DNA of 64,000 nucleotides from Chitinophaga skermanii (GCF_003259335.1 NZ_QLLL01000001.1:340226-404225), one strand, 5' to 3'. Counted from the first letter of the stretch, positions 26,205 through 34,912 are shown. Numbers and translations: made by a program. The notes: a model not told the origin generated them from the sequence alone.

Positions 26205-26561
26205 AGCAGTTTTTCCCGTTGATGTTTTGGATGATTACTACTTTGAAGTTAGTGCCGATGGCCAGACATAAGGTAGCAGTGTGTAGCAGGTACATGTGCT
26301 ATTGCTTTGCAGTAGAAGTAGTTGTAATGGACACATAAATTCCGTTCCCTATACTTCAAATGGCATAAAAAATGCATAAACTTATCAAGAGCTTCGCTAA
26401 TAGGCAGAACATTTAAAAAATTGGCATGTTGTTAGTCATTCAAACAAGTAAGTTACAGTAACCAAACTAGAAGCAAAGTGGTGCCCAGCTATGAAATTTT
26501 AGTTATTTATAACTATAAAGTTCCAGGTTTAAGGGCTTAATTATTAATTATCTTTGAGTAT
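26205..26561. other. divergent intergenic region, methyltransferase and deaminase genes
   Basis: A non-coding stretch with an interrupted palindrome TAGTTAT-TT-ATAACTA at 26500-26515 and a perfect -7 element close to the deaminase start. The remaining about 290 bases show nothing I can name. Confidence 0.5.
26549..26556 (+). promoter_or_regulatory. -7 promoter element, nearly leaderless deaminase mRNA
   Basis: TATCTTTG is a perfect match to TAnnTTTG and lies only 5 bases upstream of the ATG at 26562; TTTA at 26528-26531 is a weak -33 candidate. The mRNA should begin at or next to the start codon. A 7-bp-arm palindrome at 26500-26515 lies just upstream. Confidence 0.55.
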
Positions 26562-27023
26562 ATGCACGAGAAATATATGAGAGAGTGTATCCGCCTTGGA
26601 TACGAAGCTATGTTATTGGGTAATGCGCCGGTGGGATCAATTTTAGTATACGAAGATCATATTATTAGTAGTGCTACAGAGGCATCGAGAACAACAGGTG
26701 ATGTAACCGATCATGCCGAAATTATTGCCATCCGGAAAGGATTATCGTTTTTAACACCCCAACAGCTGCAAAGTGCCGTATTATATTCAACACATGAACC
26801 TTGTGTAATGTGTGCTTATGCTATTCGTCATTATGGCATTGGTACCGTTGTATACGGCAAACCTGTACCTTTTGCAGGCGGCGATACGTCGAATTACAAC
26901 TTATTACACGACCGCGAACATCCTCGTTGGAACGAGCCTCCCGGGATTATAAAAGGGATCTTGCAAGACGAGTGTGATAAATTGAGCGTGGCGTATGAGC
27001 AGCATAAAGAGAAAAAGCGCTAA
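26562..27023 (+). CDS. nucleoside/tRNA-adenosine-type deaminase
   Basis: A 153-residue zinc deaminase of the cytidine/deoxycytidylate deaminase superfamily, TadA-like branch. The zinc ligands and catalytic Glu are in HAEIIAI (His51, Glu53) and PCVMC (Cys81, Cys84). GNAPVGSILV near residues 20-29 is the usual substrate-loop strand. The C-terminal half (GGDTSNYNLLHDREHPRWNEPP) is not that of canonical TadA, so the substrate may be a free base or nucleoside, for example guanine. Starts 5 bases after a perfect -7 element and ends 12 bases before the MBL-fold gene, so the two are probably co-transcribed. Confidence 0.88.
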   Translation: MHEKYMRECIRLGYEAMLLGNAPVGSILVYEDHIISSATEASRTTGDVTDHAEIIAIRKGLSFLTPQQLQSAVLYSTHEPCVMCAYAIRHYGIGTVVYGKPVPFAGGDTSNYNLLHDREHPRWNEPPGIIKGILQDECDKLSVAYEQHKEKKR

Positions 27024-27035
27024 TTTGCTGTTGCT

Positions 27036-27914
27036 ATGCAACTGACGATCACAGGCTATTCTACGGCACTATTTGCCACTTGGTATTTCATTGAAGAACT
27101 AGGTATTTTATTCGATGCAGGAGATGGTGTAATGCCTAATTTGATGCAAAAGAGCCGGAAGATTCAGCATGTGTTGCTATCGCATCCCGACCGGGATCAT
27201 CTTACAGGCTTATTGCAATTAAACCAATTGAACGCGCGGCCGGGATATCCCGTCATGTATTATCCCCGCGATAGCCAGTCGTTCCCCGCCCTCGAACAGT
27301 TCAGTAAACAATTTGATGCACACGTTTCTCAAACTGTGTGGCAGCCCGTTGTGCCCGGAGATATTATTCAAGTAAAAGACGATATCCGCGTAGAGGTATT
27401 TCGAAATGAACATGTACCGGCTCTACCCGGTGTAGTAAAGAGCTTGAGCTACCAAGTATTTCAAGTGAAACAAAAAGTAAAACCGAAAATAGCCGCTTTG
27501 CCACCACAAGAGATTAAGCGCATCATCATGGAGCAAGGCAAAGCGAGTACTACGATGGAAGTGAGTACTAAGCTAATTGGGTATTCTGGTGATACCCCGG
27601 TGGAAAGTTTCGAGCATTGGGATGGTACACAAATACTTATTCATGAAGCCACGTTTATTGAAAGTGCAGGCGATATGAATGTGAATACCCATAAAAACAA
27701 ACACAGCACTTTAGAACAAGTATTACGTGCCATAAAAGAGATCAAGATAGAACAACTCATTCTCGGTCATTTCTCTTCACGCTATAGCGCCGAACAAATT
27801 GATCGTTCAATTATACAATTATGCGATCGTTATAAAATCGATATCCCGGTATATCGATTATTACCAGGCGAAACAGTAAAGGATATATTATCAACTACCC
27901 CAATTAATCAATAG
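27036..27914 (+). CDS. MBL-fold metallo-hydrolase, RNase Z-like
   Basis: A 292-residue metallo-beta-lactamase-fold protein. Metal-site motifs are SHPDRDHLTG (His50, Asp52, Asp54, His55), NEHVPALPG, GYSGDTPVESFEHW and LILGHFSSRYS near the end. These resemble the RNase Z/Elac layout, but the usual HxHxDH reads HPDRDH, with Asp in place of the second His. The family includes phosphodiesterases acting on RNA or cyclic nucleotides; the actual substrate is unknown. It follows the deaminase by 12 bases and may share its nucleotide-related role. Confidence 0.85.
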   Translation: MQLTITGYSTALFATWYFIEELGILFDAGDGVMPNLMQKSRKIQHVLLSHPDRDHLTGLLQLNQLNARPGYPVMYYPRDSQSFPALEQFSKQFDAHVSQTVWQPVVPGDIIQVKDDIRVEVFRNEHVPALPGVVKSLSYQVFQVKQKVKPKIAALPPQEIKRIIMEQGKASTTMEVSTKLIGYSGDTPVESFEHWDGTQILIHEATFIESAGDMNVNTHKNKHSTLEQVLRAIKEIKIEQLILGHFSSRYSAEQIDRSIIQLCDRYKIDIPVYRLLPGETVKDILSTTPINQ

Positions 27915-28243
27915 CCCAGAAAGAAAGGTAGTACTCCTTATTAAGTATGCATGCTTATAAGCGTTGTAACGCTTATTGGAAGAGGATTTTACGCGTATTA
28001 AATTCCGCAGTTTGCCCTATATAGATGTTAATTCATTATGCTTTATACATAGTGAGTAGCTTTGTACCCGTAGAATTATTTTCCGAAAACGCGCTTGCTA
28101 CGAAATATTAGATCGGTGGAAAATGAATATAGTATTTACTTTGCTGGTGTTCCCCCATTCCCTCCTTCGATGCCCACTTTTTCATGGCACATCTTTTTAT
28201 ACATTTCTTACCGTATCCATTTTTAACCAAAAAAAATTTTGTT
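27915..28243. other. leader region of the KGG gene
   Basis: A 329-base non-coding stretch. TAGCTTTG at 28057-28064 is a perfect TAnnTTTG -7 element, giving a leader of about 175 bases before the start at 28244, ending in an A-rich run just before GTTATG. Nothing coding is supported. Confidence 0.45.
28057..28064 (+). promoter_or_regulatory. -7 promoter element for the KGG gene
   Basis: TAGCTTTG fits TAnnTTTG exactly. It is the best promoter candidate upstream of the KGG gene; no convincing -33 TTTG is seen at the right distance. Confidence 0.4.
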
Positions 28244-29146
28244 ATGAGAAGAGGTACTTCAAACCGTGGCTTTGCGTCCATGGATCCAGAACAACAACGT
28301 CGTATCGCAAGCAAAGGTGGACGAAATTCACATGGCGGTCGTTCCCGTTACGAAGAAGATGAATACGATGAAGATTATGATGAGGATTATGATGACGATG
28401 AGGATGAAGATGAAAATTATGATGCATACAATGAGTATGAAGATGATGACGATGATTATGACGATGATTACGATGAAGATTATGACGACGAAGACGATGA
28501 TTACGAGGATGATGAAGATGAGGATGAGTACGACGGTCGTAGAAGTCGCCGAAGCGATGGTGATGGCAGAGGTTTTGCCAGCATGGATCGTGAAGAAGTA
28601 AGGCGTATTGCCAGTATGGGCGGTCGCGCTTCGCACGGAAGCCGTGGTAGAGATTATGAAAGAGAAGATGATCGCGGTGGCGGTGGTGGTCGCCGTAGTA
28701 CAAGTGGTGGCCGTGGCGGTGGTAGTAGCCGTGGTGGCGATGGACGCGGAGGAAATAGCCGTGGTAGTAGCAGTAATGGTCGCGGTAGTAGCAGCAACCG
28801 AGGTGGTAGTCGCGGAGGTAGCAGCAGTAGCAGCCGTGGTGGACGTTCATCTTCAGGTACCAGCCGTCGTGGATTCGCTAGTATGGACCCAGAAGAAGTA
28901 AGACGTATTGCAGCTATGGGAGGTCATGCTTCTCATGGTGGTGGCCGTGGAGGCTCTTCATCCTCACGAGGCGGTTCATCTCGCGGTGGTTCATCACGTA
29001 GTAACTCATCTCGCGGTGGCTCTTCACGTGATGGCAGTTCTTCTTCTCGCGGTCGTGGTAGTAACACCCCGCGTCGTGATGATCAAGGACGTTTTACATC
29101 CAGCCGAGGAGGTTCTTCGAGAGGAAGAGGTCGTAGTTCACGCTAA
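28244..29146 (+). CDS. triple-KGG-motif, acidic and RG/S-rich disordered protein
   Basis: A 300-residue low-complexity protein. Three copies of a stress-type KGG module occur at about residues 9-31, 110-132 and 210-232, with the pattern RGFASMDxEExRRIAxxGGxxSHG; only the first keeps KGG exactly, the others read MGG. Between modules 1 and 2 lies a 60-residue run of Asp, Glu and Tyr; after module 2 come long Arg-Gly-Ser stretches. KGG motifs are known from GsiB and con-10-type hydrophilic stress proteins. The charge-segregated, disordered layout suggests binding of nucleic acid or condensate formation, which is inference. I chose the ATG at 28244 because module 1 follows directly. Confidence 0.82.
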   Translation: MRRGTSNRGFASMDPEQQRRIASKGGRNSHGGRSRYEEDEYDEDYDEDYDDDEDEDENYDAYNEYEDDDDDYDDDYDEDYDDEDDDYEDDEDEDEYDGRRSRRSDGDGRGFASMDREEVRRIASMGGRASHGSRGRDYEREDDRGGGGGRRSTSGGRGGGSSRGGDGRGGNSRGSSSNGRGSSSNRGGSRGGSSSSSRGGRSSSGTSRRGFASMDPEEVRRIAAMGGHASHGGGRGGSSSSRGGSSRGGSSRSNSSRGGSSRDGSSSSRGRGSNTPRRDDQGRFTSSRGGSSRGRGRSSR

Positions 29147-29320
29147 AACATGCATAGTTAGTGCGATTTAATATTAAATATCAATCAACCTTGGGCTATA
29201 CGCTAGTTGTATGGCTCAAGGTTCCTTTGCCGGCATAAACTTTCTACAAACATACCTTTATACATTCTAGCATTTCTTGCGTTAATAACTTAAAGGTTAC
29301 TTACGCTTCCTATCAATTGT

Positions 29321-29345
29321 AGGTGCTTATTTAAGCACCTTTTTT
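29321..29345 (+). terminator. rho-independent terminator after the KGG gene
   Basis: Perfect 8-bp stem AGGTGCTT / AAGCACCT with loop ATTT and six T. A second, T-less hairpin (AACCTTG / CAAGGTT) lies before it around 29188-29222. Confidence 0.85.
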
Positions 29346-29439
29346 GTGAATAGAAATGATTGAATTATTGAAAGGAGAATAACAAGCGCATATTTTGGTT
29401 GCATATTTGATATGTGCATTATTGATAAAATACATAGCC

Positions 29440-29949
29440 ATGGAATCCCAATTAGCCATTACTACAATTAACCTCGTAAAAGACAGCCTTATTAGGAATG
29501 CCGAAACAATTGCATGCGCAGAAAGCGTTACAGCCGGACATTTACAAGTTGCTTTATCACTCGCCGATAACGCCATGGATTATTTCCAAGGCGGCATTAC
29601 GGCCTATAATGGAGGACAGAAAACCAAGCATCTCGGTATCGATCCCATTCATGCAGAGAAGGATAATTGTGTATCACGACAAGTAGCCGAACAAATGGCA
29701 TTAGGGGTAAGTACTATGTTTAATGCTGATTATGGCGTATCTATTACGGGGTATGCTTCGCCGGTGCCCGAAGAAGGTGTATTGGAGTTGTTTGCGTATT
29801 GTGCAGTTGCTTATAAAGGAAAAGTTTGCTTACACGAGAAATTGAGAACAGATGCAGGGAACCCGGTGTCGGCAAGAATTGATTTTACGAATCAAATACT
29901 ACAATTATTGTTACAAGTTGTTCAAAGAAACCCACAACCTGTTATATAA
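29440..29949 (+). CDS. CinA-family protein, nicotinamide-nucleotide amidohydrolase type
   Basis: A 169-residue protein made of the C-terminal CinA domain alone (PncC type), which deamidates nicotinamide mononucleotide in pyridine-nucleotide recycling. Signature CAESVTAGHLQVALS (around residues 26-40), then GGITAYNGGQKTKHLGI and GYASPVPEEGVLELF. The usual ESCTGG reads ESVTAG and the GIAGP loop reads GYASP, so activity may be changed. The ATG at 29440 is used because upstream residues do not fit the family. It sits between the KGG gene and an SDR gene, a setting of likely stress genes. Confidence 0.87.
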   Translation: MESQLAITTINLVKDSLIRNAETIACAESVTAGHLQVALSLADNAMDYFQGGITAYNGGQKTKHLGIDPIHAEKDNCVSRQVAEQMALGVSTMFNADYGVSITGYASPVPEEGVLELFAYCAVAYKGKVCLHEKLRTDAGNPVSARIDFTNQILQLLLQVVQRNPQPVI

Positions 29950-29978
29950 AAAAATTCCAGTCCACAGAGGTGGACTGG
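29948..29978 (-). terminator. rho-independent terminator of the leftward SDR gene
   Basis: Perfect 9-bp stem CCAGTCCAC / GTGGACTGG with a four-base loop. On the minus strand it is followed by a run of seven T (29948-29954). It lies 50 bases past the SDR stop codon and immediately beyond the CinA gene on the other strand. Confidence 0.8.
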
Positions 29979-30027
29979 CACTTTGAACGCTATGTACAAT
30001 TTAAACGACAGTATATGTAGAATCAAT

Positions 30028-30924
30028 TTATAAATCTCCATCAAAACCACCCTTCAATGCATCAATCTCTCTTCTTTCTTCGCGCGATGCAGGGTGTGTA
30101 GCCGAAGCACGGCCTTCATCTTTCGTACTGGGTTCATTCTGTTTACGCATGGCATCGGCCGACATTTCATCGCTCATGATATTATTCATGAAAACATGCC
30201 ATTTCGTTTTCATCCCGGATACTACTTTCGATTCTCCTTTCATCAAAGCATCATACCCATCTTTCGCCACCTGTACAGGATCAGCTAATGCTGTTTCACG
30301 GTAAGTAACTGTATTTTCTTGGTGGGCTTTGTGAAAGAAGTCAGTATCTGTAGCGCCGGGTAATAGAACCGTAACAGAAAGTTCCGTATCCTTTAACTCA
30401 TTGGCCAAAGCCATCCCAAACGATACAACAAATGCTTTTGTGGCTGCATACACAGCTAGTAATGGCATGGGGCCAGAAGCTGCTTCTGAACCTAGTAACA
30501 AGATTTTACCTTTCTTTTGCCCTATCATATTCCGAAGGAATAACTTGGTAAGGGCAATCATCGAAGTAATATTCAACTGTATAATATCTAAATCGCGTTG
30601 TAAAGGTGATTCGGAGAATGGCCCCCATTCTCCTTGTCCAGCATCATTCACTAAGATATCAATCGGAACAGCCATCGCTTGTACTGCATCATAAATAGCT
30701 TGTGGCGCAGCAGGAGAAAATAGATCAAATACCAAAGGAGTTACTTCTACACCGTAAGCAAGTTTTATATCATCGGCCAGCGTGTACAAACGATTCTCGT
30801 TTCTAGCCACAATAATCAAATTGTAGCCATCCTTAGCCAGTAATTGTGTTAATTCATACCCAATACCGCTAGTAGCCCCAGTAACGAGTGCATAACGAGT
30901 AGGTGTGCCGGTGCTAAAATCCAT
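30028..30924 (-). CDS. SDR family NAD(P)-dependent oxidoreductase
   Basis: A 298-residue classical short-chain dehydrogenase/reductase. The cofactor loop TGATSGIG is at residues 15-22, NDAGQGEWGPF around 93-103, the catalytic Tyr159 and Lys163 are in YAATK, and Ser146 or Ser150 in GSEAAS supplies the third residue. The C-terminal tail of about 45 residues (KQNEPSTKDEGRASATHPASREERREID) is charged and probably disordered. Substrate unknown. It faces the FAD/Rieske gene across a 285-base gap and belongs to the group of likely stress-related genes between 28 and 34 kb. Confidence 0.92.
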   Translation of the reverse strand: MDFSTGTPTRYALVTGATSGIGYELTQLLAKDGYNLIIVARNENRLYTLADDIKLAYGVEVTPLVFDLFSPAAPQAIYDAVQAMAVPIDILVNDAGQGEWGPFSESPLQRDLDIIQLNITSMIALTKLFLRNMIGQKKGKILLLGSEAASGPMPLLAVYAATKAFVVSFGMALANELKDTELSVTVLLPGATDTDFFHKAHQENTVTYRETALADPVQVAKDGYDALMKGESKVVSGMKTKWHVFMNNIMSDEMSADAMRKQNEPSTKDEGRASATHPASREERREIDALKGGFDGDL

Positions 30925-31209
30925 GATCTCGTTTTTTAAGACATAGATGAAAGATATGGTTTATTGTAAGGTGACAAAAAATAGGCCAGCTTCTATAAGA
31001 GCTTGAAAACCTTTGTTATAAAGGACTTTTAGAATTGAGAGATTTTTAACCCGTAGAAAACAATCATCATATTAGGCAAATTTTTTCCTGTTGAGTAGGC
31101 AAATACCCAATAGGGATATTGTTTACAAATTATTAATCCCCGCTCTTCAAGCATCTATATCTATGGCATTAAATTTCGGGTGACAAGCATAGAACAAAAC
31201 CCGTTGATC

Positions 31210-32766
31210 ATGATAGCAAGAGATGGTGCCAAGAACAGTTTATGGCAAACAAAATCCGTTCAATTCTTTCCGCAAAGGAAAGCAGATACCAACGTGCTGT
31301 ACGATGTAATAATTGTAGGAGGGGGTATTACAGGTGTAGCCACCGCTTTATCATTACAACAGAAAGGGAAACGCTGTATTATCTTAGAAGCACAACATTT
31401 GTGCTTTGGTACTACGGGCGGTACAACGGCCCATATCAATACGTTGTTAGACACTTCTTACAAGGATATTATCAAAGATTTTAATGAAGAAACAGCGCAA
31501 CATGTATATCATTCTTGTGTAAATGCTGTCGATTTGATTAAGAAGAATGTATCGGATTATGGGATTGATTGTGGTTTCGAGGAAGTAAACGCCCATCTAT
31601 TTGCGCAAACAGGTGAAGAAGTTGAAGAATTGAACGCCATTCAAACAGCTTGTGCGCAGGTTGGGATGGATGTATCTACAGAACATCAATTAGATATCCC
31701 GATCTCGTGTATACAATCTATGCGCGCTGGAGGCCAGGCTAAATTTAACCCCACAGCATATGTATTTGCTTTAGCCCAAGCATTCGAAGAGTTGGGAGGT
31801 ACAATTGTTCATAGTTGCCGTGTAACAGATGTAGATGTAACAGATGATATTGTTGCCGTACTAACCAACGGAGATATGTACCGGGGCAAGGATCTTGTTT
31901 ATGCAACACATAGCCCTCCCGGCGTGAATTTGCTGCATCTGCGTTTAGTGCCTTATAGGAGTTATGCTTTATCCTGCCATTTACAAAATGGTCATTATCC
32001 CCTCGATCTTTTTTATGATATGAAAGACCCCTATCACTATTACCGCACGCAAATCATCGATGGTGAGCCACATTTTATTGCCGGCGGGTTCGATCACAAA
32101 ACAGGGCAGGAAGTAAATACGGATCATCCTTTTAAACTATTAGAAGCATTTGTGCGGCAAGATTTTGACGTGGCTAGTATAGAGCAAATGTGGAGCTCGC
32201 AATATTATGAAACAACCGATGGTTTGCCATATATAGGTCCATTACCCGGTTTTGAATCGCATATATACGTGGCCACGGGTTTCGGTGGTAATGGTATGAC
32301 TTATAGCCACGTGGCTGCACAATTGTTAACAAATTGGATTTTAAATGTACCCACTCCATATGCAACAATTTACGATCCATCAAGGGTAAAACCTATGGCA
32401 GGCTTTAAAACGTTCGTGAAGCACAATGTGGATGCTGTGAAAAACTTATTGTCTAAAATATTACCACCCGAACACTTGGAGCAATTGGCGGAATTGGCAC
32501 CGGGTGAGGCAAAGATAGTGATGTATGAAGGTGTAAAGTTGGCGCTGTATAAGAATGATGTAGGGAAGTTGCATGCATTGGAAGGTAATTGTAAGCACCT
32601 TGGATGTGAGCTTACTTGGAATAGTGCGGAACGGTCGTGGGATTGTAGTTGCCATGGTACCCGGTATAATTTCGATGGGTTGGTGATGAATACGCCAAGT
32701 ACAACCGATTTGCGCAGCTTGTTAATTGATATAGTTGAAAAAGAAATTTCATCCAATAAAAAGTAA
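31210..32766 (+). CDS. FAD-dependent oxidoreductase with C-terminal Rieske domain
   Basis: A 518-residue flavoprotein fused to a [2Fe-2S] Rieske domain. The DAO-type N-terminal FAD domain has YDVIIVGGGITGVATAL (GGGITG at about 37-42); FGTTGGTTAH and YIGPLPG...VATGFGGNGMTY are further FAD contacts. The Rieske cluster ligands are Cys461-x-His463 (CKHLGC) and Cys479-x-x-His482 (CSCHG). Family members with this fusion are often called gamma-glutamylputrescine oxidase-like, but their substrate is not established. I prefer the ATG at 31210; a GTG at 31180 is an alternative. The next SDR gene begins 5 bases after its stop, so they form an operon. Confidence 0.92.
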   Translation: MIARDGAKNSLWQTKSVQFFPQRKADTNVLYDVIIVGGGITGVATALSLQQKGKRCIILEAQHLCFGTTGGTTAHINTLLDTSYKDIIKDFNEETAQHVYHSCVNAVDLIKKNVSDYGIDCGFEEVNAHLFAQTGEEVEELNAIQTACAQVGMDVSTEHQLDIPISCIQSMRAGGQAKFNPTAYVFALAQAFEELGGTIVHSCRVTDVDVTDDIVAVLTNGDMYRGKDLVYATHSPPGVNLLHLRLVPYRSYALSCHLQNGHYPLDLFYDMKDPYHYYRTQIIDGEPHFIAGGFDHKTGQEVNTDHPFKLLEAFVRQDFDVASIEQMWSSQYYETTDGLPYIGPLPGFESHIYVATGFGGNGMTYSHVAAQLLTNWILNVPTPYATIYDPSRVKPMAGFKTFVKHNVDAVKNLLSKILPPEHLEQLAELAPGEAKIVMYEGVKLALYKNDVGKLHALEGNCKHLGCELTWNSAERSWDCSCHGTRYNFDGLVMNTPSTTDLRSLLIDIVEKEISSNKK

Positions 32767-32770
32767 CCAC

Positions 32771-33514
32771 ATGGAAGAGTTAATCTCACTAAAAGAAAAG
32801 AATATATTAGTTACGGGCGGCACAACGGGTATTGGCCGGGCCTTTGCTATTCGTGCGGCTAAAGCCGGTGCAAACGTGATGATATTCGGGCGAGAAGAAG
32901 ATGCTTTACAAGACGCGTTAAAAGCATTGAAAGAAGTAGCACCCACGGGAAAAATATATGGCATGAATGCCGATGTGGGAGTAGAGGATAATGTGATGGA
33001 GGTGTTCGAAGCAGTGGATAAATATTTTGATAGAAAGTTGGATATCCTCATTAACAATGCAGCCATCAAATTCGAAACATTGGAAAGTGGTGATTACGAT
33101 ACTTTACAATACCTCGTGAATGTAAACGTATTGGGGTATATGACTTTCGCTCGTTTCGCAATAGATCGTATGCAAAAAGGAGGACAGATCATCAACGTTG
33201 GTAGTATGAGTGCTACAGCGCGCAATCCTGAAGGAACCGCCTATGTTGCCACCAAGGAAGCAATTAGGGGATTTTCCATTGCTTTATCGAAGGAGTTAAA
33301 TGATAAACATATCCGTGTATCATTGATAGAACCTGGGTATGTAGGCTCTGATTTTCAAGACGACATGCCTCGCGAGGAAAAGATAAATAAGCAAGAGAAA
33401 GGTGAGATGCTAATGGCTGAAGACATTGCTAGAACAATCGAATTTGCCCTTCAACAACCGGCCCGTGCTAACATTGCACTGATGCAAGTGTTACCATTTA
33501 TGCAGGAAATTTAA
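32771..33514 (+). CDS. SDR family oxidoreductase, DltE-like
   Basis: A 247-residue short-chain dehydrogenase. TGGTTGIG is at residues 15-22, INNAAI around 94-99, Ser146 in VGSMSA, and Tyr158/Lys162 in YVATKEA. The C-terminus EPGYVGSDFQDDMPREEK and ARTIEFALQQP fits the family. The ATG at 32771 is used since the upstream alternative is a TTG inside the preceding gene. It is the second gene of an operon with the FAD/Rieske oxidoreductase, so both may act on one pathway or stress metabolite. Confidence 0.92.
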   Translation: MEELISLKEKNILVTGGTTGIGRAFAIRAAKAGANVMIFGREEDALQDALKALKEVAPTGKIYGMNADVGVEDNVMEVFEAVDKYFDRKLDILINNAAIKFETLESGDYDTLQYLVNVNVLGYMTFARFAIDRMQKGGQIINVGSMSATARNPEGTAYVATKEAIRGFSIALSKELNDKHIRVSLIEPGYVGSDFQDDMPREEKINKQEKGEMLMAEDIARTIEFALQQPARANIALMQVLPFMQEI

Positions 33515-33684
33515 ATACCCGCATTGCGGAAAATCATACTCAAACAAAAAAATATATACCATTCTATTGTATGTTGTTTTGATATAAATGATTGATAAAT
33601 AGTTAATTATTAACTTAACATTTCTCTAAAGGTAGCTGGCATATAATTTTCACTTTTCATAGTATTGTTTCACCCGGAAAATAA

Positions 33685-34371
33685 ATGGTTATGAAAAGAA
33701 ACAGTATGAAACGGGGATATGACGACAACAGGAATTACCCGTTAAGCACTTACAACGATACACGCAGGAGCGACCGGGATTTCAACAACTACACCCGTAG
33801 CTCCCAGTTTTACGATGAGTTCATCGACGATTCACCCAACCAGTACAACGAACATATGACCACCCAGTTCGAAGATGATTACGACGATCGCATGCATCAA
33901 AAAAGAAGATCACACGACCAGTATAATGAATTAGATGAACGGGATGGCTATATGAACGATGAAGAGGTAACTGACCGCAATGGCGATCGGCGTCGTACGC
34001 GTAATCGTTCTGCAGAAGACGATTTTTCAAACCGCGATAATTACCAAGAGAGCCGCATGGGCAACCGCTATAATGAAAACGATTTAGGCGATTATCAAAA
34101 ACGCCGCGAGCGTAATAGCTGGCCGGAAGATCGTCATGCACGCGACGAACGTTATGGTAATAATGTTCACCAGCACCGTAATAATAGGCGTACTATACGC
34201 GATGAAGATATTATACACGTAGGCAATGGCGGCGGTCCGCCAGAATTAAGCCGTAGGGCATTTGGAGCCAACGGTGAATGGCACGAGAAAGACCCCAACC
34301 GCCGTAACCTCTATGGCAACGAAGAAAATAACGATAGGCGGAACCGTAAGAAAAATTACCCGCCCTATTAA
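33685..34371 (+). CDS. hydrophilic Arg/Asp/Asn/Tyr-rich protein
   Basis: A 228-residue protein of very unusual composition: almost entirely Arg, Asp, Asn, Glu, Tyr and Gly, with hardly any aliphatic residues and no cysteine. There is no signal peptide or domain. Motifs such as RRSDRDFNNYTRSSQFYDEF and NDRRNRKKNYPPY recall hydrophilin-like or nucleic-acid-binding disordered proteins, and it lies 5 kb from a KGG-type disordered protein. The C-terminal ANGEWHEKDPNRR is the most structured-looking part. Followed by a strong terminator. Function unknown; a desiccation or stress role is inference from composition. Confidence 0.72.
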   Translation: MVMKRNSMKRGYDDNRNYPLSTYNDTRRSDRDFNNYTRSSQFYDEFIDDSPNQYNEHMTTQFEDDYDDRMHQKRRSHDQYNELDERDGYMNDEEVTDRNGDRRRTRNRSAEDDFSNRDNYQESRMGNRYNENDLGDYQKRRERNSWPEDRHARDERYGNNVHQHRNNRRTIRDEDIIHVGNGGGPPELSRRAFGANGEWHEKDPNRRNLYGNEENNDRRNRKKNYPPY

Positions 34372-34427
34372 TGTACATGCCATAGTAAACAATGTTTTCT
34401 AATGACAATTGTTTTTGTTGATTCGAG

Positions 34428-34455
34428 AAAGGCACCTATCACTAGGTGCCTTTTT
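34428..34455 (+). terminator. rho-independent terminator
   Basis: Perfect 11-bp stem AAAGGCACCTA / TAGGTGCCTTT with a four-base loop and a T run. It closes the hydrophilic-protein gene. Confidence 0.88.
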
Positions 34456-34531
34456 ATATTGCTGTAACTGTAGTAGGTACTTGTACAATTGAGAAATTTT
34501 ATACACCTTCGTTTGTATTACCTAACTATTT

Positions 34532-34912
34532 ATGATAAAGTTTAATTACAAGTATTGTATCGCAGCAATTATAATATTCTTAGTAGAAGTATTGATAGCA
34601 TTGTATGTAAAAGACGAGATTATTCGCCCCTATGGTGGCGATTTCTTAGTAGTAATGCTAGTATATTGTGCATTGAAGAGTATTGTTAACTTACCCGTAA
34701 AAACGGCAGCCATCGCCGTATTACTATTTGCTTATTGTATAGAATTTCTCCAGTATGTAAGAATTGTTGATGTATTGGGCATAAAAAACCGTGCACTACG
34801 TATCATTATCGGAACGAGTTTCGAATGGGGTGATATAGTAGCATATACATTAGGTGTGATAACGATAGTGTTAATTGAAAAGGCGAGGGCAAAGAAGTTT
34901 TCCACCCTGTAA
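34532..34912 (+). CDS. DUF2809 domain-containing membrane protein
   Basis: A 126-residue protein with four transmembrane helices and the DUF2809 layout: YCIAAIIIFLVEVLIALYVKDEIIRPYGGDFLVVMLVYCALKS, then a helix with AYCIEFLQY, the GIKNRALRIIIGTSFEWGDIVAYTLG block near the C-terminus. Length is that of the family; the function is not known. Probably monocistronic or read together with the small membrane protein that starts 83 bases downstream. Confidence 0.87.
   Translation: MIKFNYKYCIAAIIIFLVEVLIALYVKDEIIRPYGGDFLVVMLVYCALKSIVNLPVKTAAIAVLLFAYCIEFLQYVRIVDVLGIKNRALRIIIGTSFEWGDIVAYTLGVITIVLIEKARAKKFSTL

Noticed and set aside
28242..28850. Long antisense frame rich in His, Tyr and Arg opposite the KGG gene
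   Set aside because: It mirrors the repetitive Asp/Glu and Gly/Arg codons of the KGG gene. The codon pattern fits the plus-strand gene, whose modules are conserved.
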